A program made the position numbers and the translations under genes. Below the pieces are notes generated by a model. The model was given only the letters and a program-made list of their open reading frames with translations. It did no database searches and was not told where the DNA came from. A stretch of 64,000 nucleotides of DNA from JAAFHB01 sp037133495 (lineage in GTDB: Bacteria; Bacteroidota; Bacteroidia; Bacteroidales; Prolixibacteraceae): positions 1 to 64,000 of the forward strand of contig JBAXOA010000001.1 in assembly GCA_037133495.1 (NCBI GenBank). Direction: 5' to 3'. Positions 9,600 to 18,786 of this stretch are shown here, in pieces (position 1 is the stretch's first letter; the number at the start of each line of letters is the position of its first letter).

Positions 9600-10591
9600 T
9601 TAAGGAAACGCTTGAAAAAATCATCCATTTTAAGCTGGGAAAAATTATTTACCCGCTCTACAACATCCATAGCATGAGGCCATAAGGGAACTTTATAGTA
9701 TACATTTGGAACGCCAAGACTATCGAGCCGCGCTTTTAACAGATCTGACTGACTGATTGGCACCAGATCATCGGAAGTTCCATGGAGGATCATCGTAGGA
9801 GGATCATTTTTATCCAGGTATTGGATTGGGGATGCCTCACGGTAAAGTTCAGGTGTCTCTCTGTAAGGATGACCGATAAAGGTGGTTACCAACTCCTGAT
9901 GTTGTGCATATTCGGTCGTCAGGTCAATAGGTCCGTAGATATCAACTACTGCTTTAATCCGATGAGCACTTACCGGAACATTAACGGAATCTGTGTTTGC
10001 TGTTGATTTCTTCCACCCGTAGGCACCCAGCAGTGCCAAATGAGCCCCGGCAGATCCACCGATTAGCGCAATCCGGTCAGGATCATATCCATATTTTTCG
10101 CTATTGACATAAAACCATTGAATTGCATCCGTGATATCTTCGGCACATGCGGGGTACGGGCCATCTTTTAACAACCGGTAAGAAACAGTCGCTGTCATAT
10201 AACCTTTCTTTGCAAAAGCCACAGTATAAACCTGATAATCAGACCTTTTCCCGCTTCTCCATCCTCCTCCGTGAATAAAGACCAGCAATGGTGATCCCTT
10301 TGAAAGGTTTTTTGGCTTATAAATATCCAGTTGCAGCGATTTTCCATTGATATTTTTATACTCAATATCTTTGATTACCTCAATATCAGAAGGAACATCA
10401 GGCGCCATATTGATCAATTTTTCCAGACCCGTTGCCACTGCAATGTAACCTGAAATAACAAAATGATAACCAACCGGAGGCTTTTCGGGATTTAGAGCGG
10501 ACCCAACTCCAGGAATGATCATTAAAAAACTTCCCAAAAGAAGGGTGAACAGGAGAACGGAAAGTGATCGTTTAAGAACTTTTAATAGCAT
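9596..10591 (-). CDS. Alpha/beta hydrolase (BD-FAE/HSL-like esterase), copy B
   Basis: A 331-residue exported or membrane-anchored esterase. An N-terminal hydrophobic segment (residues ~9-28) is followed by an alpha/beta-hydrolase core with the oxyanion 'HGGGW' at residues 107-111, nucleophile Ser180 in 'GGSAG', an acid in 'GTSDDLVP' and the catalytic His in 'LWPHAMD'. This arrangement fits the hormone-sensitive-lipase/feruloyl-esterase branch, which cleaves small acyl esters. It is a tandem duplicate of the next gene upstream: both have 331 residues, and the N-terminal leader, HGGGW and GGSAG align without gaps. It overlaps the MFS gene by 4 bp and lies 78 bp after its twin. The acyl substrate is unknown. 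Confidence 0.9.
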   Translation of the reverse strand: MLLKVLKRSLSVLLFTLLLGSFLMIIPGVGSALNPEKPPVGYHFVISGYIAVATGLEKLINMAPDVPSDIEVIKDIEYKNINGKSLQLDIYKPKNLSKGSPLLVFIHGGGWRSGKRSDYQVYTVAFAKKGYMTATVSYRLLKDGPYPACAEDITDAIQWFYVNSEKYGYDPDRIALIGGSAGAHLALLGAYGWKKSTANTDSVNVPVSAHRIKAVVDIYGPIDLTTEYAQHQELVTTFIGHPYRETPELYREASPIQYLDKNDPPTMILHGTSDDLVPISQSDLLKARLDSLGVPNVYYKVPLWPHAMDVVERVNNFSQLKMDDFFKRFLK

Positions 10592-10669
10592 AAGAATAAC
10601 TTTAGTTACTATATTAATTTGACCGTATTCTATCGCATTAGCAAACGCAGATATCCGGTATCATTGTGG

Positions 10670-11665
10670 TTAGTTAAGGTATTTCTTAAAAAATTCAGTC
10701 ATCTTCAATTCCGAAAAATGATTGACTCGCTCAATAACATCCATCGTATGAGGCCATAACGGGACCTTGTAATAAACATTCGGAATAGCAAGGCTGTCGA
10801 GCTTCGCTTTTAGCAGGTCGGACTGACCGATTGGAACCGTCTGATCTGATGTTCCATGCAGAATCATTGTTGGAGGATCATATTTATCCAGGTAACGAAT
10901 TGGGGAGGCTTCCAAAAATAGTTCGGGTGCCTGAGCATAGGAATGAGCAAGAAAAGAGATTACTGTTGAATTAGTTCTCGAAAATTCTGTGGTGAGGTCC
11001 GTTGGTCCGTATATATCAACTACTGCTTTAATTCTGTGTCTGTTTGAGCAAACAAAAGTTGAGTCGGTATTCGTCTTGACATTTTTCCATTCATAAGCTG
11101 CCAGCAAAGCAAGATGGGCTCCGGCAGATCCGCCGATCAATGCAATCCGGTTGGGATCATACCCATAATTATCGCCGTTTTTATATAACCACTGAACCGC
11201 ATCTGTAATATCTTCGGCACATGCGGGATATGGGGCATCTTTCAGAAGACGGTAAGAGACAGTAGCTGTTACATAACCTTTTTTAGCAAAAGCAAGAAGG
11301 TAAACAAGGTAATCAGCCCGTTCACCCCCGCTCCATCCTCCGCCATGAATAAAGACGAGCAAAGGTGCCGTTTTATTCAGATCCTGAGATTTATAAAGAT
11401 CGAGCTGAAGTGACTTTCCGTTGATATATTTGTATTCAATGTTTTTAACTTCTTTAATATCAGCAGGCACAGCCGGCCTTCTGTCAATCATTTTTTCTAA
11501 ACCCATTTTAAAAGCGAGGAAAGTAATGCTTAAGAAATGATAACCAACGGGAGGTTTCTCACTATTTAAAGCCGACCAGGCCCGCGGAGTTATCATGAGC
11601 GCTCCGAAAGCGATTAAAAGGATTAAAAAAGCTGAAAGAATACGCTTTAAAACACCAGACTTCAT
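10670..11665 (-). CDS. Alpha/beta hydrolase (BD-FAE/HSL-like esterase), copy A
   Basis: A 331-residue paralogue of the downstream hydrolase. It has the same hydrophobic N-terminus, 'SALN.EKPPVGYHF' linker, oxyanion 'HGGGW' (107-111), nucleophile Ser180 in 'GGSAG', acid in 'GTSDQTVP' and His in 'LWPHTMD'. The catalytic core is more alike than the N-terminal region and the segment around residues 200-240, where substrate contacts are likely, so the two may differ in specificity. It begins 25 bp after the ceramidase-like gene. Both copies keep all catalytic residues, so neither is decaying. The product is probably periplasmic or inner-membrane-tethered. Confidence 0.9.
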   Translation of the reverse strand: MKSGVLKRILSAFLILLIAFGALMITPRAWSALNSEKPPVGYHFLSITFLAFKMGLEKMIDRRPAVPADIKEVKNIEYKYINGKSLQLDLYKSQDLNKTAPLLVFIHGGGWSGGERADYLVYLLAFAKKGYVTATVSYRLLKDAPYPACAEDITDAVQWLYKNGDNYGYDPNRIALIGGSAGAHLALLAAYEWKNVKTNTDSTFVCSNRHRIKAVVDIYGPTDLTTEFSRTNSTVISFLAHSYAQAPELFLEASPIRYLDKYDPPTMILHGTSDQTVPIGQSDLLKAKLDSLAIPNVYYKVPLWPHTMDVIERVNHFSELKMTEFFKKYLN

Positions 11666-11690
11666 GAATAGTTTGATTAATTAAATCTTA

Positions 11691-13247
11691 TTATTTGTTC
11701 AATTCCCCGAGCATTTCCTTAAGATTCCTGTGTAATGTCGGGGCAGTTTCAGGACCGATCGAATTTACCTCACCGTACGGACGGTCTTTTCTGCCATAGG
11801 TATAAGGAGCCTCGGCATCCCATTGGCTCTTGGGTACGATATAACCAATTTCATCGTTAGCCAGGCCAAATACGAATTTAAATTTTCCGCCCATTAATTC
11901 CCTGATCGATGGAACTTCAACGGGAGATATTTTATAATCCTGACCCTCAGGAGCTTCCACGCCACCATTAATAAGTTCGGGATATATTTCACCCGGAAAT
12001 GTTGCAAAAGAAAGCGGTCCGATTTTAAAAACGGCAACTTCAGAACGCATTTTCATCCAGCCTGTTGTCCCGCGGTCCAAGGTGCCAATGATTGTTCCAA
12101 GTTGAAACATCTTATTTTCAATGGGTAAAAAAAGCGTCCTGACAATTAATGAAATACTGGCAGTATCCACATTTATATCTGATTTTTCCATTGCATTTAA
12201 TGCAATCAATCCCAACGCTTTACCTTGTGCTGCAGCTTTTTCAAATGTCGGCTCTTTAAACTCCTGACCCGTTGTTGGATCTTTTACTGTCAATCGCGGA
12301 TGTGTGGTCATCAATCCGCCAACAGCACCGCTAATGTAGATTGCAACTCCGCCAATACCAGGCTTAACCAGACTATCGCCTTTGAAAACTCCCTTTTCAA
12401 CAGCTTCGCGCACATAATGTGGAAAATCTGAAGTAATCAGCAGATTGTCGCTCCACAATGTTTCAGGGTGATCGCCCCAGGCAATCAATGAGCCAAGCAC
12501 TTTGCCATTTTCGCGGTCGATTGCCTTGATAATTCTCATGCCGGCATCAAAGACCTGAGGATCCCTTGTATCAAGTACTAAAGGAGCTGCGCCGGCAAGA
12601 TCCTCCGAAACAGCCAATCTTGCAGGACGGATATTTTTTACTGCAGACAAAACAGATTTAACAATCTGTTTTTTAACAAATTCAAAATGCTTTTTATTAA
12701 TTCCGCTCTTAAATGGCGATTCGCCCCAGAGACCTAAGAAATCGGGACCTTCATGAGTATGGGTTGAGGTAATGATGGTGTAGTTAACTCCGGCTTCGGC
12801 GGGAATCCGTTTTCTGACATCAATCACATCGTCATTCATAAATCCGATAGCATCTAGAACAACGATAGCCAGCCTCGTATTTCCATCGTCGATCACCATT
12901 GTTCTGGCCCATGTGTCATCATGTATTCCATTGGCAGCCCTTTTATTTCCGAATCCGGCTATCCATACCGGATCAAAAACACCATTTCCGTTCCCGTCAA
13001 TAAATGTATCTCCGTCTTTGGGATTATATTCTGCATCCTTATTTTTATCAATCCATCGGTCAGGAACTTCTGGTGTAATGGAGAATGCAGCAAACCCGGC
13101 ATTTAAGGGGGCAGGTTTTCCACTTTCAATCTTTAAATCAGCTTTATAACCGGGATTCCGGTCTTTTAGATTTGAATAAAACCAAACTAATAATCCGATA
13201 ACGGCTATAAGTAAAATTGATCCAAGTGCTTTAAAAAAAGTCTTCAT
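11691..13247 (-). CDS. Neutral/alkaline ceramidase-like amidohydrolase
   Basis: A 518-residue protein with one N-terminal membrane segment (residues ~8-25) and a domain related to the N-terminal part of neutral/alkaline non-lysosomal ceramidases. 'AGFAAFSITP' starts the domain, and 'STHTHEGPD' carries His residues of the kind that bind zinc in this family. Later segments 'AWGDHPE' and 'SFATFPGEIYPEL' are also family-typical. An acidic insert rich in Asp/Asn/Gly (residues ~45-72, 'KNKDAEYNPKDGDTFIDGNG') looks like a calcium-binding loop. Ceramidases split N-acyl sphingosine, but this shorter subgroup lacks the C-terminal immunoglobulin-like domain, so another amide or ester may be the substrate. 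It sits in the middle of the operon between the phosphoesterase fusion and the esterase pair. Confidence 0.8.
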   Translation of the reverse strand: MKTFFKALGSILLIAVIGLLVWFYSNLKDRNPGYKADLKIESGKPAPLNAGFAAFSITPEVPDRWIDKNKDAEYNPKDGDTFIDGNGNGVFDPVWIAGFGNKRAANGIHDDTWARTMVIDDGNTRLAIVVLDAIGFMNDDVIDVRKRIPAEAGVNYTIITSTHTHEGPDFLGLWGESPFKSGINKKHFEFVKKQIVKSVLSAVKNIRPARLAVSEDLAGAAPLVLDTRDPQVFDAGMRIIKAIDRENGKVLGSLIAWGDHPETLWSDNLLITSDFPHYVREAVEKGVFKGDSLVKPGIGGVAIYISGAVGGLMTTHPRLTVKDPTTGQEFKEPTFEKAAAQGKALGLIALNAMEKSDINVDTASISLIVRTLFLPIENKMFQLGTIIGTLDRGTTGWMKMRSEVAVFKIGPLSFATFPGEIYPELINGGVEAPEGQDYKISPVEVPSIRELMGGKFKFVFGLANDEIGYIVPKSQWDAEAPYTYGRKDRPYGEVNSIGPETAPTLHRNLKEMLGELNK

Positions 13248-13259
13248 CTGTTGTTGATA

Positions 13260-15971
13260 TTATTTTTTATAATGTTTTTCCCGTTCCATCTCTTCATTAT
13301 CTAAAGGAGGCCCTTGTTCGATCTTGCGCCAGTCAATAGTGCGTTTGTATTTTTTCATCGCTTTTTCGGCATCAAATATACGGGAATCGTGGAATTCCAA
13401 AGTATATGGAGAATAATTTGGTTCCGACGTGAAAAAATCCTGTAATAATGAAGCTGTAACATCAAACTGATTAACGTACGGAACATTCAGAATATTATAA
13501 ATTGTTTTCAGGATAGATCCAAAATTAGCATGATTATGAGATACATATCCCCTTTTCACGTATGGGCCAGCCATCAGTAATACGGAGCGATGCGCGTCAA
13601 TATGATCTCTTCCGCCTTGGGGATCATCCTCAGTAATAATCACAAGCATATTTTTCCAATATTTTGTTCGGGAAAGAAAATGCAAAATTCTGCCAACAGC
13701 CAAATCATTATCAACCATAAATGAGGACGGATAGCGATACCCATCCTCAGGACGAATATCAGCGCCATGATCGTTTGGAACCTGCATTGTAATTAAAGAC
13801 GGCAATTTATCTTTCCCTTTGATCCATTTATTGGTAAACTCCCTTTCAAACTGATCCATACGGTATTGATCCGGAATATTGGTGTTAAATCCTGCATAAT
13901 CATGACTGGTTCTTGTGAATAATGCTTTTTGCATGGGTACCATCACGCCGTGAGCAGCTCCCGTATTTGTGTCGTACCATTCTTCCCTCACATGTGCCGT
14001 TTCATTTGCTTCTCCAAAATTGTAGAACGACACATGCTGTCTGTCGAGCGCCTCCCATAATCCTCCAGTCTCGGCATAATCTTCAGGATCCATACTCCCA
14101 GTAGTACCCGGATGGCGCCTGCCTGAAGCCTTGGAAAATAGCTTGGTAGTCTTTGAAACACTCGAATTTGCTTCGACCCATTCGTTTGGAATGACACCCA
14201 TCATCCAATGGTGGCCATGGATAGAGGCGTCACTGTCGCAATAGTAATTATCAGAAAAGGAAAATTGTTTGGCAGCCTTATGGTGATTAGGACTGATACG
14301 GAGGTTCGGAAATTTTTTCCGCAGTGAATCGGGCAGGGTATATTCGTTATGAACACCAAATCTGGCAATTGTGCTATCTCCCGTCGCATTTGAAAGCTGA
14401 CCAAAGATCTCATCGTAAGTCCTGTTTTCCTTAGTAATGTATACAATATATTGGATTGGTGATTTTCGCAATCCGGGCAAAGGAGGCAAGGGATTAACTC
14501 CATCATCGGTCACTTCCGTACTTTTAAATGTATTCTCAATAGATTGTTTGGTATAAGCAGCCAACTGAGCGACATCCGGCATGCTCACTTTCTGAAAACT
14601 TCCCAACTGAATGTCGCCAATATAATATCCCTGTGGCGGAGGGACAAATCCCTTACCCCCATTGGGTCCTGCTCCGAGTCCACGACAGGTAATCACAAAA
14701 ATATTCTTTTCATCTTTAGATAATTGAACTCTCGTCGGGCCCCATCCGGAAGGAATCAGGCCTTTGGTAGTTCTGGATTCTATGTCAATAACAGCAACAG
14801 CATTAAATCCCAGCAATGCGACATAAAGTGTTTTTTCGTCTTTGCTCAGGGTCAGTCCAAAAGGAAGTAATCCCCGGTATTTATCGATTCGGGCATCCAC
14901 CAGAATTGGAATATCACCAACCAGCTTGTGATTTTTATAGTCAATAATAGAAATATTGTCATTCGTTGCATTTGAAACATACGCAAAACGTTCTCCCACT
15001 GCAATTGAATTTGGACTTGCTCCACCCACCACTTCAGCGTCTTCGATCATGTGTCCGATCTGATGACCGGTCTTAAACTTGTCCATCACCTTGTTCGTCT
15101 TCAAATCGATGGTGAATACACTCATGGCATCAGGATGCAACGGGCTGCCTACGCCCGGAATCTTGTGTCCTTCAACCCTCGTTCCATGGATCGACTGCCT
15201 GGTATTGTCCCCGTAAGGATGATGTGAAATTAAAAGAGCATCATAATTTTCGGGCGTTGCGCCTTTAATCAGCGGGTAATCATACATTCCAACATTCGCC
15301 ACAAAGGCTGTATTTCTGTCAGGACTTAACGTTAATCCAAAAGGTTGACGGCCAACTTTAACGGATGCAGTTATCTTCCTGGTAGCCAAATCGATCCGCA
15401 CCATTCTGAAATTACCCCGGTCCAGCACAATCAACTCATTTTTATTCTGATTATAAACCAGATCAGAAGTAAAACTGTCGTTATAATCAATACCATCAAC
15501 AATACCGTTTAAGGAGATCGAATCAATACGGGTAAAGTTTTCGGTATCGTAAATGATCACTGCACCATTATCTCCGCCGCTAAGATAAACTGTCTTTGAG
15601 TCGTTTGCGAAGGCAACTCCCAAATAAGATCCTTTCGACAGCGGTGACTTAATTTTATGATCATAGCTTGGAACCCTGGTTGTGCCCAGAGAATTGAGAT
15701 CAATTATGGTAAAAACCCCATTATGTAAAGTGACTGATTTTTTGCCGTCCGGCGAAAGGGCCATACCGAATGGGTCGTTTGTAATCCGGATAAAATTACC
15801 TGCCGGTGTTAAGAACCTGCCGCTAGGCAAAATAGTTGTACCTTCGGTATTGATAGCTGCAAATTTGTTTCCGGCCGGAACGGATAAGATTTCCAGACTT
15901 CCTTGCGAAAACGCGTTATGACAGATTAACGCCAGGATTGCAATGCTGGCAGAGCGAGTAAAAAAGTTCAT
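13260..15971 (-). CDS. YncE-like beta-propeller fused to a phosphoesterase domain
   Basis: A 903-residue secreted fusion. After a signal peptide (cleavage near residue 23), residues ~30-450 form a seven-bladed YVTN/YncE-like propeller with repeated 'PFGLTLSPD', 'FVANVG' and 'VAVIDI' strands. Residues ~500-860 form a phosphoesterase domain of the alkaline-phosphatase superfamily related to phospholipase C and acid phosphatases: 'YITKENRTYDEIFGQL' at its start, 'GHHWMMG' in the middle, and a metal-binding 'EDDPQGGRDHIDAHRS' near the end. It should hydrolyse a phosphomono- or diester in the periplasm or outside the cell. It starts 19 bp after the DUF3748 gene and ends 12 bp before the ceramidase-like gene, so all three are cotranscribed. 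The propeller may bind the substrate or a cell-surface partner. Confidence 0.9.
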   Translation of the reverse strand: MNFFTRSASIAILALICHNAFSQGSLEILSVPAGNKFAAINTEGTTILPSGRFLTPAGNFIRITNDPFGMALSPDGKKSVTLHNGVFTIIDLNSLGTTRVPSYDHKIKSPLSKGSYLGVAFANDSKTVYLSGGDNGAVIIYDTENFTRIDSISLNGIVDGIDYNDSFTSDLVYNQNKNELIVLDRGNFRMVRIDLATRKITASVKVGRQPFGLTLSPDRNTAFVANVGMYDYPLIKGATPENYDALLISHHPYGDNTRQSIHGTRVEGHKIPGVGSPLHPDAMSVFTIDLKTNKVMDKFKTGHQIGHMIEDAEVVGGASPNSIAVGERFAYVSNATNDNISIIDYKNHKLVGDIPILVDARIDKYRGLLPFGLTLSKDEKTLYVALLGFNAVAVIDIESRTTKGLIPSGWGPTRVQLSKDEKNIFVITCRGLGAGPNGGKGFVPPPQGYYIGDIQLGSFQKVSMPDVAQLAAYTKQSIENTFKSTEVTDDGVNPLPPLPGLRKSPIQYIVYITKENRTYDEIFGQLSNATGDSTIARFGVHNEYTLPDSLRKKFPNLRISPNHHKAAKQFSFSDNYYCDSDASIHGHHWMMGVIPNEWVEANSSVSKTTKLFSKASGRRHPGTTGSMDPEDYAETGGLWEALDRQHVSFYNFGEANETAHVREEWYDTNTGAAHGVMVPMQKALFTRTSHDYAGFNTNIPDQYRMDQFEREFTNKWIKGKDKLPSLITMQVPNDHGADIRPEDGYRYPSSFMVDNDLAVGRILHFLSRTKYWKNMLVIITEDDPQGGRDHIDAHRSVLLMAGPYVKRGYVSHNHANFGSILKTIYNILNVPYVNQFDVTASLLQDFFTSEPNYSPYTLEFHDSRIFDAEKAMKKYKRTIDWRKIEQGPPLDNEEMEREKHYKK

Positions 15972-15990
15972 AAAATATCAGCTTAAAATA

Positions 15991-17376
15991 TCATTTTTTA
16001 TTTGAGTCTAATTTAATAACAAAGATCTGTTTCTTTTGATCATTTTTCCCTTCTGCTTGAATTAAACGATTGAATGCCATTGTATTACCATCTCTGAACC
16101 ATACCAGATTCGAAGGAGCCTCAGTTGTTCGAGGAGTAAGTCTTTGAAATCTCTTTGCAAACGGCTGATTTGAAATTTCGCAAAGTATGACGCTATTGTC
16201 CCAGATATAGGCGATTGAATGATTACTTTCACTCCATCTGCATCCACCCTGAACGTCCGAAATATGATCCGTTATCTGAACAGGCGCTCCACCGGCAGGG
16301 GCAATCAAAAAGATTTGCTGAACACCATTTTTATCTCTGCAGACATAGGAGATTTTGCTTCCATCGGCTGAGGAACGAACAACACCGCTACAACCCGGAA
16401 ATTTACTGTCAGCCGTAAAAGTTAATCTTCGCTGAACTGTACCTTTGGGTGGCATCGGGAAAGAGGTAAGAGTTCCCTCAAGCGGACCGTATTCGCCAGG
16501 CACATTTAAAGAGTCGGGGATATCGACGACAAATAGATCATCCACAGGTTTTCCGTTTTTATCATTCACTTTTCCCAGGAATGCTCTGGCAACCTGTATT
16601 GAGCCGTCCTGTTTTTTATAACCACTGGCACCTATCCAGCTATCGGAAGCCGCATTGCTGATCTCGTCACTTCCGGGCGCAGGATTAGGAACTACCCTTA
16701 CAACTACTGCACTGTAAAAAGTACCTCCAACATTCTCTCCGGCTTCATCTTTGTCAACCAGCACTTTATGATTTTGATTGGAAACTGCAATGGTCCGAAG
16801 ATTCCATTTAACACCAGTCGAATCTTCCAATTTTTTCATTATCGCATCATTATAGGTATAGCCAACCCATTTGCCATCGCGGCTCCATTCGTGACGGTGT
16901 GTTCCTCCACGCAATGCACCAGGAGTAAAAGGGTAAGTTACATCCCTGGCATCCATAAGAATCGGGATATTTGGCTGACTGTCATCGACAATCACACCTG
17001 TACGGCGCCATTGCTGATAGGGATTTTTTTCGGTACAAACCGGCAAACCATGAATGAAAATGACCTTATTCTCAATAGGATGATAGCTCACCGCGCCGGC
17101 TCCTGGTCCATAATCATGATTATCAGGCACTCCAAAGAGAATTTGTATCTCTCCGGTTTCTACATTCACTCTTTCCACTGAAGGACTTCCGCCAATACCA
17201 CCAACACCTGTTCGGGTGTCGTAAGCCAACCATTTTCCATCCGGTGAAAAATTGTCGTTATTATCCATATCGTGGTGTTTTGAGGAATCTTTAGTTAGCT
17301 GGACCTCTTTTAAATACACAGCCGGTGATGTACAGGATCCCAAGATCAAAATTCCCAGCAATAATTTATAGTTCAT
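15991..17376 (-). CDS. DUF3748/TolB-like beta-propeller lipoprotein
   Basis: A 461-residue predicted lipoprotein, with 'ILGSCTSP' providing a lipobox around Cys15. The body is a six-bladed-type propeller with PD40/WD40-like blades: 'NFSPDGKWLAYDTR' early, 'EWSRDGKWVGYTYNDA' in the middle, 'SSADGSKISYVCRDKNG' and 'WSESNHSIAYIWD' late. The early segment 'DNNDNFSPDGKWLAYDTRTG' is the pattern I associate with DUF3748 proteins, for which no enzymatic role is established. It lies between an esterase gene (5-bp gap) and the propeller-phosphoesterase gene (14-bp gap), so it is a fixed member of the operon, perhaps as a surface binding or scaffold protein. No catalytic residues are recognisable. Confidence 0.75.
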   Translation of the reverse strand: MNYKLLLGILILGSCTSPAVYLKEVQLTKDSSKHHDMDNNDNFSPDGKWLAYDTRTGVGGIGGSPSVERVNVETGEIQILFGVPDNHDYGPGAGAVSYHPIENKVIFIHGLPVCTEKNPYQQWRRTGVIVDDSQPNIPILMDARDVTYPFTPGALRGGTHRHEWSRDGKWVGYTYNDAIMKKLEDSTGVKWNLRTIAVSNQNHKVLVDKDEAGENVGGTFYSAVVVRVVPNPAPGSDEISNAASDSWIGASGYKKQDGSIQVARAFLGKVNDKNGKPVDDLFVVDIPDSLNVPGEYGPLEGTLTSFPMPPKGTVQRRLTFTADSKFPGCSGVVRSSADGSKISYVCRDKNGVQQIFLIAPAGGAPVQITDHISDVQGGCRWSESNHSIAYIWDNSVILCEISNQPFAKRFQRLTPRTTEAPSNLVWFRDGNTMAFNRLIQAEGKNDQKKQIFVIKLDSNKK

Positions 17377-17381
17377 ACGTT

Positions 17382-18566
17382 TTAGTTTAAATCAAACTTT
17401 AATTTCAGATACTTAATTACTGCATCATTCCCTTTCAGCGCATTTGCAGGAATAGGATGTTCTTTATCAAAAACCCGCAATTCCTCCTCAGGTAAAATTG
17501 TTATGAAGCTTTCGTCGAATCCGTTTTTGTAAGGAATCTTACCAAGGCTTAAATTCAGATGATGGGCAAGAAAAGGATAAACGGCAGACCGTTTGTTATA
17601 TCCATAATCGTGAACCTCAGCCGGAAAATGAACATTTTCAATCCTGTTCTCTGCATTATACAAAGCATAAACTTTTTGTAGGTATGGATATTCAATGCGT
17701 GGCGTATTTCTTGTCCAGTCGGTGCCATCCGAGATGAGCAACATAGGCCGGGGTGCGCACAAGGCTGCAATCTCAACATTATTGGTTTGATGGTCTTTAC
17801 TTTTATGAATAGGCATTCCGCTTTCGCAGGTACAACCTCCAAAAAAATGAGCTGACACCATTACAACAGGAACCGAAACTTTTATTCTGTTATCTATCGC
17901 CGTAAAAACAAAAGTCTGGGTGCCACCTCCGGATTCACCGGTCATTCCAATTCGTTCAGGATCAACATCGGAACGGGAAAGCAAATAATCCAATACGCGT
18001 TTACTGTTCCAGGTTTGCAGGAGCAAAGCAATTGGAATATCATGGGTTACTTGGCGTGAATCTGCATAGCCGACCATATCATACACGAAAACAATGGCAC
18101 CCATACGGGCAAAAGCAGCGCACCGATCCTGAACTTCAGCCATTAACCGCCTGTTTTCCCAATGTCCATGCGGACATAAAATGGCAGCGCACTTCTTTTC
18201 AGTGTTAGAAGGTCTGTAAATATTGCCAGTCACATAGAACCCCGGAAAGCTCTCAAAAGCAACATTTTCAACTATATACCCATCAAACTTATGGGTGTTG
18301 TTAACAATTAATTTAAAGTTGTTATCGACCTTAGGCATTTGGTCGAATTTCATCCCCTGAATAATCCCTTTCCGGATAATTGCTGCACGTTTCTCCCAGG
18401 ATTCAAGATCATTCCACTCAGAGGCAAATTTTTTCATCACCAAATTTCCCTGATCTTCAGTCCAATATTTCCCCTGACACAGGTAGTTTTCCTGGCTATG
18501 TCCGTTTAAACTCAAACCTAAAAACAGAAACAGCATGATAGATTTTACACTTTTTAAAATTTTCAT
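17382..18566 (-). CDS. Exported alpha/beta hydrolase, acetylxylan/glucuronoyl esterase-like
   Basis: A 394-residue secreted hydrolase and the first gene of the seven-gene operon. The signal peptide ends near residue 24 (NGHSQE). The core carries 'CPHGHW' (oxyanion region), nucleophile Ser212 in 'GMTGESGGGTQT' and His in 'FPAEVHDYGYNKR'. The GESGGG elbow and domain order resemble large secreted esterases near acetylxylan esterase and CE15-type enzymes, which remove acetyl or methyl-uronate esters from polysaccharides. A Cys pair near 'FFGGCTCESG' may form a disulfide. It is preceded by 220 bp shared with the divergent GH20 gene, which should hold the operon promoter, although I found no clean TAnnTTTG there. 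The substrate is uncertain; lipid or sugar esters are both possible given the neighbours. Confidence 0.8.
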   Translation of the reverse strand: MKILKSVKSIMLFLFLGLSLNGHSQENYLCQGKYWTEDQGNLVMKKFASEWNDLESWEKRAAIIRKGIIQGMKFDQMPKVDNNFKLIVNNTHKFDGYIVENVAFESFPGFYVTGNIYRPSNTEKKCAAILCPHGHWENRRLMAEVQDRCAAFARMGAIVFVYDMVGYADSRQVTHDIPIALLLQTWNSKRVLDYLLSRSDVDPERIGMTGESGGGTQTFVFTAIDNRIKVSVPVVMVSAHFFGGCTCESGMPIHKSKDHQTNNVEIAALCAPRPMLLISDGTDWTRNTPRIEYPYLQKVYALYNAENRIENVHFPAEVHDYGYNKRSAVYPFLAHHLNLSLGKIPYKNGFDESFITILPEEELRVFDKEHPIPANALKGNDAVIKYLKLKFDLN

Positions 18567-18786
18567 AACAATCTTTTGTATTTAGTTAGTAAACAGTTTT
18601 TAGTAACTATTTTTCCGAACAATGCTAAACGGAAGAAACAGCTAAAAGTAGAATTGCCTGAAATCAAATACTTCGGCTATTTTGGATAAAGCACATTAAA
18701 TATTAACCGTCGGTAAATAAATATAAAAATCTTCTACTTTTACAAAACATTACGATTTGCAATTTAATTAAATTGAAAGCCAAAAC
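18567..18786. promoter_or_regulatory. Divergent intergenic region between the esterase operon and GH20
   Basis: This 220-bp AT-rich gap must hold the promoters of both the minus-strand seven-gene operon and the plus-strand GH20 gene. No full TAnnTTTG match with a correctly spaced TTG was found on either strand. The closest is TACTTTTA upstream of GH20, at about 18737-18744. The operon may therefore depend on a non-housekeeping sigma factor or an activator, but this is inference from absence. Confidence 0.35.
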
